From the NCBI RefSeq assembly GCF_030246885.1, contig NZ_CP126739.1, positions 434,001 to 498,000 on the forward strand: a stretch of DNA of 64,000 nt. The letters are read 5' to 3'. The position numbers were made by a program, and so were the translations under genes. Numbering within the stretch: position 1 is the first letter of the stretch; each line of letters starts with the position of its first letter. The notes under the pieces are model-generated. The model saw only the letters and a list, made by a program, of their open reading frames with translations, was not told the DNA's origin and did not search any database. The stretch comes from Microbacterium sp. zg-B185. Its GTDB lineage: Bacteria; Actinomycetota; Actinomycetes; Actinomycetales; Microbacteriaceae. Positions 8,440 through 16,528 of this stretch are shown here, one piece after another.

Positions 8440-8472
8440 TGCAGTGGGTACAGTAGTACTGCACCCACTGCA
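8440..8472. promoter_or_regulatory. 33-bp interrupted palindrome, probable TetR operator
   Basis: Arms TGCAGTGGGT (8440-8449) and ACCCACTGCA (8463-8472) flank an inner dyad CAGTA-G-TACTG (8451-8461), all centred on base 8456. Only one symmetric pair (8450/8462) is mismatched. A second perfect 12-base palindrome CCACTGCAGTGG overlaps at 8436-8447, and ACTGCA recurs at 8467 and 8478. The site lies between the divergent tetR and SnoaL-like starts, so binding could block both. Confidence 0.7.
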
Positions 8473-8496
8473 TGAATACTGCAGAAACGAGGAGCC

Positions 8497-8943
8497 ATGA
8501 GTGATCAGAGAGCGATGCCCGCCGCGGTGCGGGTGCTGGAGCGGATGCTGCTGGAGGGATTCGCCACCGGCAACACCGCCATCGTGGACGAGCTGTGCGC
8601 ACCGGACATGGTCGAGCATCAGTTCGGGATGAGCGGGCGGGGGCGGGAAGCGATCGACAAAGTGAAACGTGGGATCACCGAGGTGCATCGGGCGATGCCC
8701 GACATCCGCTTCACGGTGGGGGACTGGACGCAGGACGGCGACACCGTCTGGGTCCGTGCGGAGGCGACGGCGACTCAGACCGGACCCTTCATCGGGCCGC
8801 CGACCGGAGCGCCCGTCCACCTGACCGTGATCGATATCGCGCGGGTGGTGGACGGCAGGATCGTGGAGCACTGGGGCGTGCCCGACCGGTTCGCGATCCT
8901 CGCCCAGACCGGGCAGCTGCGCCGTCTCATCCCGACGCCGTGA
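8497..8943 (+). CDS. SnoaL-like ester cyclase/polyketide cyclase family protein
   Basis: A 148-residue protein of the SnoaL-like (NTF2-fold) superfamily. Typical blocks are GNTAIVDELCAPDMVEHQ, GITEVHRAMPDIRFTV, and GDTVWVRAEATATQTGPF, ending with VVDGRIVEHWGVPD. Family members are small cyclases, isomerases or binding proteins; most stand-alone ones have no known substrate. A GAGGAG ribosome site lies directly before the ATG. It is divergent from the TetR gene across a strong dyad operator and is therefore probably the regulated target. No signal peptide is seen. Confidence 0.85.
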   Translation: MSDQRAMPAAVRVLERMLLEGFATGNTAIVDELCAPDMVEHQFGMSGRGREAIDKVKRGITEVHRAMPDIRFTVGDWTQDGDTVWVRAEATATQTGPFIGPPTGAPVHLTVIDIARVVDGRIVEHWGVPDRFAILAQTGQLRRLIPTP

Positions 8944-8947
8944 TCGG

Positions 8948-9859
8948 CTAGCGCGTCGCTCGGAGGGGCGGCAGGCGAGGGGATGCCGCGACGAGCGACG
9001 CGGGATCCGTCTCGTCCCATCGCTGCCACGTCTGCAGCCACCAGAACGTGACGAACGCGAGAAGCGCGACCACCTCCCCGACCAGGATCCACGGGAACAT
9101 CACGCGTTCGGCATCCCTGGTCGCGATGGCGAACGCGGCCAGGGCGAGCAGATCCGCGATGAGGATGACGGCGAGTCCCAGATAGGCGATACGCAGCCAC
9201 CTCGGTGGCGTGGCGCTGGTCGTCCGCCAGAACGCGTTGATCAGGGCATCCGCTGCGATCGACCCGAGGAAGAGTCCGGTCGCCACAATGTGCCCCCAGC
9301 CGAGGAGCACCCCGGGCGCCACCAGTCCGGTCACCAGTACGACGGCCAGGACCAGTCCCCCCAGGATCAGGGAGAACCGCACACCGCGGATCGCACCCCG
9401 GACGGCCAGCACCGTTGCGAGCACCAGGCCTGCCCCCAGGACGATCAGGTAGGTCGTCACGCCGTTGACGACGTCCGCTTCGAACGACGCAGGCACGCAC
9501 CCGGTGCAGGCCACCGCGACTCCGGGGACGGTCCCGGGCCGGATCACCGACGGGATCAGGGCGACGAGGGGCGCGAACAGCGCGGCCGCGTCGAGGGCCG
9601 AGCGCTCGGGATTGCGGCCGGACAGGGCCAGAAGGGCCAGGGATGCCGCCAGCAGCGCGCCCACGAAGGCGCTGCGCGCCGGCGTGTAGAAGTAGTCGCT
9701 GAGCGAGGGCAGCCAGCCCACCGTGGGGACGGTGAGGATGATGGCGATGAGAAGGACGACGAGGGTCCCGCCGATGCCGAGCCGGAGGTAGCGGTGGGTC
9801 CGCTGCGTCGACGTCGATCCCCCCGTACCCGGTTGCACCCGACGACCTGTTCCGCTCAC
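8948..9859 (-). CDS. DUF998-like multipass membrane protein
   Basis: A 303-residue integral membrane protein. About eight hydrophobic helices can be read: roughly residues 28-47, 62-80, 90-108, 133-153, 163-183, 190-208, 228-250 and 258-277. The N-terminus is a polar cytoplasmic tail. The layout and length resemble the DUF998 group of bacterial membrane proteins, which has no established role; this match is by general pattern and is not firm. It faces the SnoaL-like gene tail to tail with only 4 bases between stops, so there is little room for a terminator. Confidence 0.65.
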   Translation of the reverse strand: MSGTGRRVQPGTGGSTSTQRTHRYLRLGIGGTLVVLLIAIILTVPTVGWLPSLSDYFYTPARSAFVGALLAASLALLALSGRNPERSALDAAALFAPLVALIPSVIRPGTVPGVAVACTGCVPASFEADVVNGVTTYLIVLGAGLVLATVLAVRGAIRGVRFSLILGGLVLAVVLVTGLVAPGVLLGWGHIVATGLFLGSIAADALINAFWRTTSATPPRWLRIAYLGLAVILIADLLALAAFAIATRDAERVMFPWILVGEVVALLAFVTFWWLQTWQRWDETDPASLVAASPRLPPLRATR

Positions 9860-9922
9860 GCCCGCTCCCTCCGCTCGTGCCGGACTACCACGCTAGGCAG
9901 GTCGGCCGCCGCGCGCACTGGG

Positions 9923-9928
9923 TAGGCT
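9923..9928 (+). promoter_or_regulatory. Probable -10 element (TAGGCT)
   Basis: TAGGCT lies 24 bases before the ATG of the spermidine-synthase-like gene, with a GGAGAGG ribosome site between them. No clear -35 is seen. Confidence 0.4.
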
Positions 9929-9952
9929 GGGGCGAGACGGAGAGGCGGTCTC

Positions 9953-10669
9953 ATGATCGCGCGGTTCGAAGAGCTCGACTGGCAGCCGACCCGGATGGGT
10001 GAGCTCACGCTGCGCCGCCGCGCCGAACCCACGACGGGCCAGGTCATCTACGAGGTCAAGCTCGGTGACGAATACCTGATGTCGAGCCTGTTCACCGTCG
10101 CCGAGGAGGAGCTCGCCCGGCTGGGCCTGGCCGCGGCCTCCGGAGCGGACCTCACGGTGCTGGTCGGTGGGCTCGGCCTCGGATACACGGCGGTCGCGGC
10201 CCTGCGCGATCCTCGCGTGCGATCGCTGACGGTGATCGATGCGCTGCCGGCCGTTATCGGCTGGCACGAACGGGAACTGCTGCCCGTCTCGGGCGAACTG
10301 GTCCGCGATCCGCGCACGAGGCTGGTCGCCGACGATTTCTTCGCCGTGATGCGACGGGAGCCCGTCGGGGATCGCCGCTACGACGTCATCCTGCTCGACG
10401 TCGACCACTCGCCTCGTCACCAGTTGGACCCCACTCACGCCGATCTGTACACCGTCGCCGGTCTGCAGGCGCTGAAGCGGCATCTCACCGTCGGTGGAGT
10501 GTTCGCACTGTGGTCGGACGACCCGCCGGACGCGGAATTCCTCGACGTCCTCACTGCAGTGTTCGACGGTCCGGTGGCGCACGTCGTCGAGTTCGACAAC
10601 GCCCTCACCGGCGGTGTCTCCTCCAACACGGTCTATGTCGCTGCACACCGGAGCGCCCCGCCGGCGTAG
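9953..10669 (+). CDS. Spermidine synthase-like methyltransferase-fold protein
   Basis: A 238-residue class I SAM-binding fold. VLVGGLGLGYTAVAAL (about residues 67-82) is the glycine-rich motif I, VIDALPAVIGWHE carries the acidic residue after strand 2, and VILLDVDHSPRHQLDPTHADLY matches the spermidine-synthase region where the catalytic Asp and Tyr lie. The usual GGGDG loop of true spermidine synthases is replaced by GGLGLG, and there is no adjacent decarboxylase gene. It may therefore be a paralogue with another small substrate. Cytoplasmic, single gene, with a GGAGAGG ribosome site. Confidence 0.75.
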   Translation: MIARFEELDWQPTRMGELTLRRRAEPTTGQVIYEVKLGDEYLMSSLFTVAEEELARLGLAAASGADLTVLVGGLGLGYTAVAALRDPRVRSLTVIDALPAVIGWHERELLPVSGELVRDPRTRLVADDFFAVMRREPVGDRRYDVILLDVDHSPRHQLDPTHADLYTVAGLQALKRHLTVGGVFALWSDDPPDAEFLDVLTAVFDGPVAHVVEFDNALTGGVSSNTVYVAAHRSAPPA

Positions 10670-10691
10670 CGGCCGGCAGTGTCCGGCGTAC

Positions 10692-11762
10692 CTAGGCTGC
10701 GGGGATGGTCCCCGTGTCGATGACGAAGCGGTAGCGGACGTCGCCCCGCACGACCCGGTCGTACGCGGCGGTGACCTCGTCCGCCGAGATCGTCTCGATC
10801 ATCGAGGCGATGCCGTGCTCGGCGCAGAAATCGAGCATCTCCTGGGTCTCGCGGATGCCGCCGATGTTCGAGCCCGCGATCGAGCGGCGCGCGCCGGTCA
10901 GCGAGAAGACACGGAACTGCTGCGGAGTCTCCGGAAGCCCGACGAACACCAGCGCCCCGTCCAGGCGCAGCGTCGCGAGGTAGCGGTCGACCGGGATCTC
11001 GGCTGACACGGTGTTGATGATCAGATCGAAGCGACCCCGCAGCGTCTTCAGCGTTTCGGGATCCTCAGTGGCGTAGTACTCGTCGGCGCCGAGTGCCCTG
11101 CCTTCGTCCTGCTTGGCCAGCGTGCGGGACAGGACCGTGACGTGCGCGCCCATCGCGTGAGCGATCTGCACCGCCATGTGCCCGAGCCCGCCCAGTCCGA
11201 TCACGGCGACCCGGGTGCCGGGACCGGCACCCCAGTGCCGCAGCGGCGAGTACGTCGTGATCCCGGCGCACAGCAGCGGCGCTGCCCGGTCCAGCGGGAT
11301 CGCGTCCGGGATGTGCAGCACATAGTTCTCATCGGCGACGATCTGGGTGCTGTACCCGCCGTAGGTGGGGGTGCCGTCGAACAGCCCGGAACCCGGGTAG
11401 TAGCGCCCGTTGTAGGTCGCCACATTCCCCCGGAGGCAGAACTGCTCTTCGCCGGCGCGGCAGTTCTCGCATTCCCGACACGAATCCACGAAGCATCCGA
11501 TGCCCACGCGCTCGCCGACGGCGTGCGCGGTGACCTGGTCGCCGACCTCGCGCACGATCCCTGCGATCTCGTGTCCGGGAACCATGGGGAAGATCGCGCG
11601 CCCCCATTCCTCGCGCGCCTGGTGGATGTCGGAATGGCAGATGCCGGTGTAGGCGATGTCGATGAGCACATCGTGCGGTCCGACATCCCGGCGCTGCACT
11701 GTCCCGCGTTCGAAGGTCGAGCCGCTCGAGGGGACGAGGAGCGCTGGCGTGGTGATGGGCAT
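10692..11762 (-). CDS. Zinc-dependent NAD(P) alcohol dehydrogenase
   Basis: A 356-residue medium-chain dehydrogenase/reductase. The catalytic zinc site is seen in GICHSDIHQ (Cys and neighbouring residues) and PMVPGHEIAGIV (His, Glu). The structural zinc cysteines are in DSCRECENCRAGEEQFC. The Rossmann loop is VIGLGGLGHMAVQ. The set matches the YahK/cinnamyl-alcohol dehydrogenase branch, which reduces broad aldehydes with NADPH. The ATG at 11762 gives the family's usual N-terminus; no good ribosome site is visible before it. It is divergent from dps, so a shared stress-responsive promoter region is possible but not shown. Confidence 0.9.
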   Translation of the reverse strand: MPITTPALLVPSSGSTFERGTVQRRDVGPHDVLIDIAYTGICHSDIHQAREEWGRAIFPMVPGHEIAGIVREVGDQVTAHAVGERVGIGCFVDSCRECENCRAGEEQFCLRGNVATYNGRYYPGSGLFDGTPTYGGYSTQIVADENYVLHIPDAIPLDRAAPLLCAGITTYSPLRHWGAGPGTRVAVIGLGGLGHMAVQIAHAMGAHVTVLSRTLAKQDEGRALGADEYYATEDPETLKTLRGRFDLIINTVSAEIPVDRYLATLRLDGALVFVGLPETPQQFRVFSLTGARRSIAGSNIGGIRETQEMLDFCAEHGIASMIETISADEVTAAYDRVVRGDVRYRFVIDTGTIPAA

Positions 11763-11849
11763 TGCAGAATTTTCGCACGTGCTGGTAGTGCCGGCGTCGG
11801 TGACGGCGGCGGATCGCACAGCCGCGCGCGGTCCGGCCGGCGGCCTGGA

Positions 11850-11890
11850 TTGTCAAGGCCCCCCTCCCCGGCGGCACGGGCCGATAGCTT
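11850..11890 (+). promoter_or_regulatory. Candidate dps promoter (TTGTCA ... TAGCTT)
   Basis: TTGTCA at 11850-11855 and TAGCTT at 11885-11890 precede the dps gene, with the ribosome site AGGAGG at 11899-11904. The spacing between hexamers (29 bases) is too long for a standard vegetative promoter. The same TTGTCAA word is found upstream of several other genes in the window, so it may belong to another promoter class or be an activator site. Confidence 0.35.
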
Positions 11891-11915
11891 CTTCCTTCAG
11901 GAGGTTCACACGAAC

Positions 11916-12485
11916 ATGGCCACTATTGAAAAGTCCACTGCCGTTTCCCCCAAGAGCAAGCGATCCGCTCGGGGCGGTGCGGGAGCGAAGACCACGCGAC
12001 GGCAGAACGCCGAGAAGGGCTTCGTCGCATCCAAGGAGCTCGGCCAGAACATGCAGGCGGTGCTGGTGGACCTGCTGGAGCTGCAGATGCAGGGCAAGCA
12101 GGCGCACTGGAACGTCGTGGGCCGCAACTTCCGCGACACCCACCGGATCCTGGATGAGATCATCGAGGCCGCGCGGGAGTTCAGCGACACCGTGGCCGAG
12201 CGGATGCGGGCGCTGCACCTGGTTCCCGACGGTCGCAGCGACATCGTCGCGGCGACCACCACCCTGCCGGAGTATCCGCAGGGCGAGGTCGACACGTCCG
12301 AGACGGTCGACCTGATCACCGCCCGACTCGAGGGCACCGTCGCCACGATGCGCGACGTGCACGACGATGTCGACGACGAGGATCCGACCACCGCCGACAT
12401 CCTGCATGCGATCATCGAGAGTCTCGAGCAGTTCGCCTGGATGGTCAGCGCCGAGAATCGCAAGCCCGCGGCCGCGCGCGCCTGA
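11916..12485 (+). CDS. dps: Dps family DNA-protection ferritin
   Basis: A 189-residue Dps-like protein, which forms dodecamers that oxidise and store iron and bind DNA under starvation or peroxide stress. The intersubunit ferroxidase region is KQAHWNVVGRNFRDTHRILD (about residues 64-83), with the conserved His, Asp and Glu following in LDEIIEAAREF. The N-terminal 35 residues are rich in Lys, Arg and Ser (SPKSKRSARGG, KTTRRQ), a tail of the type that binds DNA. AGGAGG lies 11 bases before the ATG. Two hairpins follow the stop and probably end transcription. Confidence 0.93.
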   Translation: MATIEKSTAVSPKSKRSARGGAGAKTTRRQNAEKGFVASKELGQNMQAVLVDLLELQMQGKQAHWNVVGRNFRDTHRILDEIIEAAREFSDTVAERMRALHLVPDGRSDIVAATTTLPEYPQGEVDTSETVDLITARLEGTVATMRDVHDDVDDEDPTTADILHAIIESLEQFAWMVSAENRKPAAARA

Positions 12486-12495
12486 CGCCCAACAG

Positions 12496-12567
12496 CGCAG
12501 AGGACTGCTGAGTCGCCTCGGCGGTCCTCTGCGGGGGCGTCGACGACGGCACATCGACGACGCCCCC
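12496..12567 (+). terminator. Two consecutive hairpins after dps
   Basis: The first hairpin pairs CGCAGAGGACTGC (12496-12508) with GCGGTCCTCTGCG (12521-12533) with one mismatch. The second pairs GGGGGCGTCG (12533-12542) with CGACGCCCCC (12558-12567). There is no T-tract, which is usual for actinobacterial terminators. Confidence 0.6.
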
Positions 12568-12609
12568 GCAGCACCGACGACACACCCCATCGCACCAGAG
12601 GAGCGACTC

Positions 12610-12828
12610 ATGGCCGGTAAGTACGACCTGGACGTCACCACGCTCGGCCAGCTGCTGGACGACCCGGAGGCACGGGCGATCATCGTCGACCTCGTGCCGC
12701 AGCTGCCGGATCATCCGATGCTCGGGATGGTGAAGGGGATGCCGGCCAACACGGTTCTGGCGATGGCCGCGAGCCGATTCCCGGCGGACAAGGCAGCACT
12801 GCTGAAGGAGCGGATCTCCGCTCTGTAG
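12610..12828 (+). CDS. Small helical protein, unknown function (72 aa)
   Basis: A 72-residue protein, with an AGGAG ribosome site before the ATG. It reads as three short helices: TTLGQLLDDPEARAIIVDL, then HPMLGMVKGMPANTV, then ADKAALLKERISAL. The HPMLG motif and the layout look like small helical tail domains found at the C-terminus of some actinobacterial glycosidases and lipid enzymes, here free-standing. I do not know a function. It sits between dps and the sugar locus, with its stop 6 bases from the end of the convergent LacI gene. Confidence 0.6.
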   Translation: MAGKYDLDVTTLGQLLDDPEARAIIVDLVPQLPDHPMLGMVKGMPANTVLAMAASRFPADKAALLKERISAL

Positions 12829-12834
12829 CGGCCG

Positions 12835-13851
12835 TCAGCCGGCGGGTGCCCGGGTGGAGGTGCGCACGATCAGATGGGTCGGCAGCGGAGTGTCTTCGGT
12901 CACGCTGTCCGGCTCCTCGACGGCGACCAGGACCTTCTGCATGATGAGCTCCCCGAGCGCCGCGAAATCCTGTCGCACGGTGGTCAGCGGGGGGTAAAGA
13001 TATGCCGCTTCCGGAACGTCGTCGAACCCGACGACGCTGACGTCCTCTGGGACGCGCAGTCCGCGCTCGCGCAGCGCGGACATCAGCCCGATCGCCATGT
13101 GGTCGTTACCGGCGAACACCGCCATACCGGCTTCGATCTCCAGTTCGCGGCCGATCCGGTGACCGCTCGCAGCCGACCAGTCGCCGTGCACCGGCTCGAC
13201 GATCTCCAGCCGGCGCGCCGCCAGCTCGTCGCGCCACCCGCGGACCCGTTCCAGGGCGTCCGGCGCCCGAGCGGCGCCGGCCACGTGCACGATGCGACGG
13301 TGGCCGAGTTCGGCGAGATGGCGCACGGCGGCCCGCGCGCCGCGGTACTGATCGATCGAGACGATCAGCGGGCTGCGGCGTGCCGTCGCGGCGGCGGCGA
13401 CCACCGGGATGCCGAGGTCGAGGCCGCGTACCACCTCGAGCACTCCGACATCCACGACGATGAGCACGATCGCGTCCACGCGCTGGCGCAGCAAGCCCTC
13501 GATCACACCCCGCACGCCGGCCGGGTCGGGGTCCAGTGCGCTGACCGTCTCGACGTTATAGCGCTCCGCACGCGCCGCGAAGTTGAAATGCATCGCGATC
13601 GACGTGGGACCGTGGTCGGACACCCCCGGCGCCACCAGTCCGATCGTCCGGGTGCGGCGTGTGACGAGCGCCCGCGCGGCCGGGGAGGGGCTGTAGCGCA
13701 GCTGGGCGATCGCGTGCTCGACGCGTTCCCGGGTGGCCGGGCGAACGTTCGGCAGATCGTTCAGGACGCGCGACACCGTCTGATGCGAGACGCCCGCGAG
13801 CCGGGCCACGTCGAAGATGTTCGCCACGCGCGCCGGCTTCTCGTCGGTCAC
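12835..13851 (-). CDS. LacI family transcriptional regulator
   Basis: A 338-residue LacI/GalR repressor. The N-terminal HTH with hinge is NIFDVARLAGVSHQTVSRVL (about residues 11-30), followed by the periplasmic-binding-protein-like sensor domain with the block VAGAARAPDALERVRGW and the C-terminal VSVVGFDDVPEAAYLYPPLT typical of the family. It starts with GTG at 13851, overlapping the stop of the second ATPase gene (GTGA), so it is the last gene of the transporter operon. It probably senses a sugar carried by that transporter. It shares the overall pattern with the second LacI at 20.5 kb but is not a close copy. Confidence 0.9.
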   Translation of the reverse strand: MTDEKPARVANIFDVARLAGVSHQTVSRVLNDLPNVRPATRERVEHAIAQLRYSPSPAARALVTRRTRTIGLVAPGVSDHGPTSIAMHFNFAARAERYNVETVSALDPDPAGVRGVIEGLLRQRVDAIVLIVVDVGVLEVVRGLDLGIPVVAAAATARRSPLIVSIDQYRGARAAVRHLAELGHRRIVHVAGAARAPDALERVRGWRDELAARRLEIVEPVHGDWSAASGHRIGRELEIEAGMAVFAGNDHMAIGLMSALRERGLRVPEDVSVVGFDDVPEAAYLYPPLTTVRQDFAALGELIMQKVLVAVEEPDSVTEDTPLPTHLIVRTSTRAPAG

Positions 13852-15431
13852 GCCGGCCCTCCGCGCGGCCGGGTGGTGGACGGCGGCGACTCGGCGGGCG
13901 CCGTGATCGAGGCCGGCACCTCGCTGTACTCATCGGGTTGTGCGACCAGCGCCATCAGCGAGTCGACCGTGAGGCTGTCTGACGCAAGCGTCTGGACGAC
14001 GCGTCCGGCGCGCAGCACGGCGACCTTGCTGGCGACCCGGAGCACCTCTTCGAGCTCTGCCGAGATGAACACGACCGACAGGCCGTTGTCGGCCAGTTCG
14101 CCGACCAGGTTCTGGATCTCGACTTTTGCTCCGACGTCGATGCCGCGGGTGGGTTCGTCCAGGACGATGACGCGAGGCGACAGGGCGAGCAGGCGCGCCA
14201 GCAGCACCTTCTGCTGATTGCCCCCGGACAGGGTGCCAGCAGGGCGATCGGGATCCGGGGGGCGGATGTCCAAGGCCTCGATCCAGCTGATGGCCAGCTC
14301 GCGGCGCTGCTGCGCACGCAGGCGACGCACGATTCCGCGCTCGGCCTGCAGTGCCAGAGTGATGTTCTCCTGAACGCTCAGCTCGCTGATGATCCCCTCG
14401 ATGCGGCGGTTCTCGGAGGAGTAGACCACACCGAGCGAGATCGCCCGGCGCGGACCGGTCAGCTCCGCCGGCTGCCCGCTGATGGTGATGATGCCGGCAT
14501 CCAGCCGGTCGATCCCGGTCAGCGCGCGTGCCAGCTCGGTGCGGCCCGACCCGAGAAGTCCGGCCAGCCCCAGCACGTCGCCCTCGGCCAGTTCCACGTC
14601 CGCACCCGTGATCCCCGGGCTGCGGGTGATACCGCTGCCGTGCAGAACCGCCTCGGCATCCGGAGCAGCCTCGATCCGACCGCGTACGCCCAGTTCGGCG
14701 ACGGCGCGTCCCAGCATCTTCTGCACCAGGTCGATCCGCAGCAGTTCCGAGGGCACGTACTCGCCGACGAGTCGGCCGCCGCGCAGAACGGTGATGCGGT
14801 CGCAGATCTCGTACACCTGCTCGAGGAAATGCGAGACGAACAGGATCCCGACGCCGCGCTGCGTCAGGTCGCGCATGACGCGGAAGAGCTCGGCGACTTC
14901 GTCGGCGTCCAGGCTGGAGGTGGGCTCGTCCAGGACGAGCACGCGCACATCGGCCGAGATCGCCCGCGCGATCGCGACCAGCTGTTGCACCGCGAGCGAA
15001 TGAGTCGCCAGAATCGAGGCCGGGTCGATGTCCAGCCCCAGGTCGGCGAGCACATCGCGTGCGCGTGTGCGCATCGCCGCCCAATCCAGCGCTCCGAATC
15101 TGCGCGGCTCCCGACCCAGGCAGATGTTCTCCGCCACCGTCAGATTCGGGAGCAGATCGATCTCCTGGTAGACCGTGCTGATCCCGGCCCGTTGCGCATC
15201 GTGCGGCGTGCGGAACCGCACGCGCTCGCCCGCGACGGCGAGGCTGCCGCTGTCCAGGGGGATGGCGCCGGTTATCGCCTTGATGAGGGTGGATTTCCCC
15301 GCGCCGTTCTCACCCATGAGCGAGTGCACCTCGCCGGCGAACATGCGGAAGTCCACATCGTCGATCGCCGACTCCGCCCCGAACCGCACCGTGGCGCCGC
15401 GCAGCTGCAGCAACGGGCGAGACTCCTCCAT
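13848..15431 (-). CDS. Sugar ABC transporter ATP-binding protein (second copy)
   Basis: A 527-residue protein with two fused ABC ATPase domains, as in RbsA, MglA and YtfR. The first Walker A is MGENGAGKSTLIKA, and its Walker B ends in VLVLDEPTSSL. The second domain has a degenerate GLLGSGRTELARAL P-loop, as is normal for this family, with the signature LSGGNQQKVLLARLL and VIVLDEPTRGIDVG. The ATG at 15431 has no good ribosome site, and 77 bases separate it from the permease gene before it. The window holds no third permease, so this looks like an extra ATPase for the same transporter or a remnant of another one. Confidence 0.9.
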   Translation of the reverse strand: MEESRPLLQLRGATVRFGAESAIDDVDFRMFAGEVHSLMGENGAGKSTLIKAITGAIPLDSGSLAVAGERVRFRTPHDAQRAGISTVYQEIDLLPNLTVAENICLGREPRRFGALDWAAMRTRARDVLADLGLDIDPASILATHSLAVQQLVAIARAISADVRVLVLDEPTSSLDADEVAELFRVMRDLTQRGVGILFVSHFLEQVYEICDRITVLRGGRLVGEYVPSELLRIDLVQKMLGRAVAELGVRGRIEAAPDAEAVLHGSGITRSPGITGADVELAEGDVLGLAGLLGSGRTELARALTGIDRLDAGIITISGQPAELTGPRRAISLGVVYSSENRRIEGIISELSVQENITLALQAERGIVRRLRAQQRRELAISWIEALDIRPPDPDRPAGTLSGGNQQKVLLARLLALSPRVIVLDEPTRGIDVGAKVEIQNLVGELADNGLSVVFISAELEEVLRVASKVAVLRAGRVVQTLASDSLTVDSLMALVAQPDEYSEVPASITAPAESPPSTTRPRGGPA

Positions 15432-15508
15432 CAGGCCATTATCGCGGGGGAGGAGTCCGCGACTGCGCTGCACCGGCGTGGCGTTCCCCGTCAGAGCGGC
15501 CGGGCGGG

Positions 15509-16528
15509 CTATCTGCGTCTTTGCGATCGCGTGACGATCACGCGCTGCACCACGATGAACAGCAGGAGCAACGCTCCGATGATGATCTGCGTCCACGCCT
15601 GCTCTGCCCCCATGAAGGAGATCACCTTCTTGATCGTGCCGTAGACCAGCACGCCGATCAGCGACCCGAGCACGTAGCCGGTCCCTCCGGACAGGAGCGT
15701 TCCGCCGATGACCACCGCAGCTATCGCGTCCAGTTCCGTGCCGATTCCGTTGCGCGGGTATCCGGCGCCCGAATACGCGGTCAGCAGCAGCCCGGCCAGT
15801 CCGCCGCAGACGCCGCTGATGACGTAGACCATGACCTTGGTGCGCGCGACGTTCAGTCCCATCAGTCGCGCGGACTGCTCGCCGCCGCCGATCGCATACA
15901 CGGTGCGCCCGAAGCGGGTCCACAGCAGCACGTACGCGGCGATCGCGACGGCGACCAGCGCGATGATGCCCGTCGGGGTGATGTACCACCCGGCCACCTG
16001 GAACCGCGTGCGCTGCAGCCAGAGCACCGCCGGGTCCTCCACGCGGATGGATGAGAGGCTCACGACGAAGGCGAGCCCGCGGGCCAGGAACAGCCCCGCC
16101 AAGGATGCGATGAACGGCTGCACGTCGAAATAGTGCACGAGGACCCCGATGAGCAGACCGATGAGCGCGCCGGAGACCAGCATGATCGGCACGACGATCC
16201 CGGCGGGCATCCCCTGTGCGAGCAGGCTGGCGCCGAGGATGCCGGTGAAGGCCATGACGGAGCCGACCGAGAGGTCGATGCCGCCGGTGAGGATGACGAA
16301 GGTGAGTCCGACCGCCAGGACGACGAGGTAGGCGTTGTCCAGCAGCAGTGCAGACAGGTTCCCGGGACTGAGGAACTTCGGGAACCGGGCCTGAGCGCTG
16401 ATCAGCAGCACGATCAGGATCGCCACCGCCGCGAAGGTCGGCATGAGCGAGGCACGCCTGCTCATGAACGTCGCATACCGGGATCTGGCGTCGGCGCGGC
16501 GGGGCTCGAGTTCCAGGCTTTTCGTCAT
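15509..16528 (-). CDS. Sugar ABC transporter permease (YjfF-like)
   Basis: A 339-residue permease of the branched-chain/ribose type (about 9-10 helices). The conserved block GGIDLSVGSVMAFTGI (about residues 82-97) is the family signature, and GGTLLSGGTGYVLGSLIGVL near the C-terminus is the second. The first 30 residues are polar and lie in the cytoplasm. Its ATG overlaps the stop of the preceding permease (ATGA), so the two permeases are coupled and probably form a heterodimer, as YtfT and YjfF do in E. coli. The sugar is most likely arabinose, because the adjacent divergent operon encodes arabinose catabolism; this is inferred. Confidence 0.9.
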   Translation of the reverse strand: MTKSLELEPRRADARSRYATFMSRRASLMPTFAAVAILIVLLISAQARFPKFLSPGNLSALLLDNAYLVVLAVGLTFVILTGGIDLSVGSVMAFTGILGASLLAQGMPAGIVVPIMLVSGALIGLLIGVLVHYFDVQPFIASLAGLFLARGLAFVVSLSSIRVEDPAVLWLQRTRFQVAGWYITPTGIIALVAVAIAAYVLLWTRFGRTVYAIGGGEQSARLMGLNVARTKVMVYVISGVCGGLAGLLLTAYSGAGYPRNGIGTELDAIAAVVIGGTLLSGGTGYVLGSLIGVLVYGTIKKVISFMGAEQAWTQIIIGALLLLFIVVQRVIVTRSQRRR

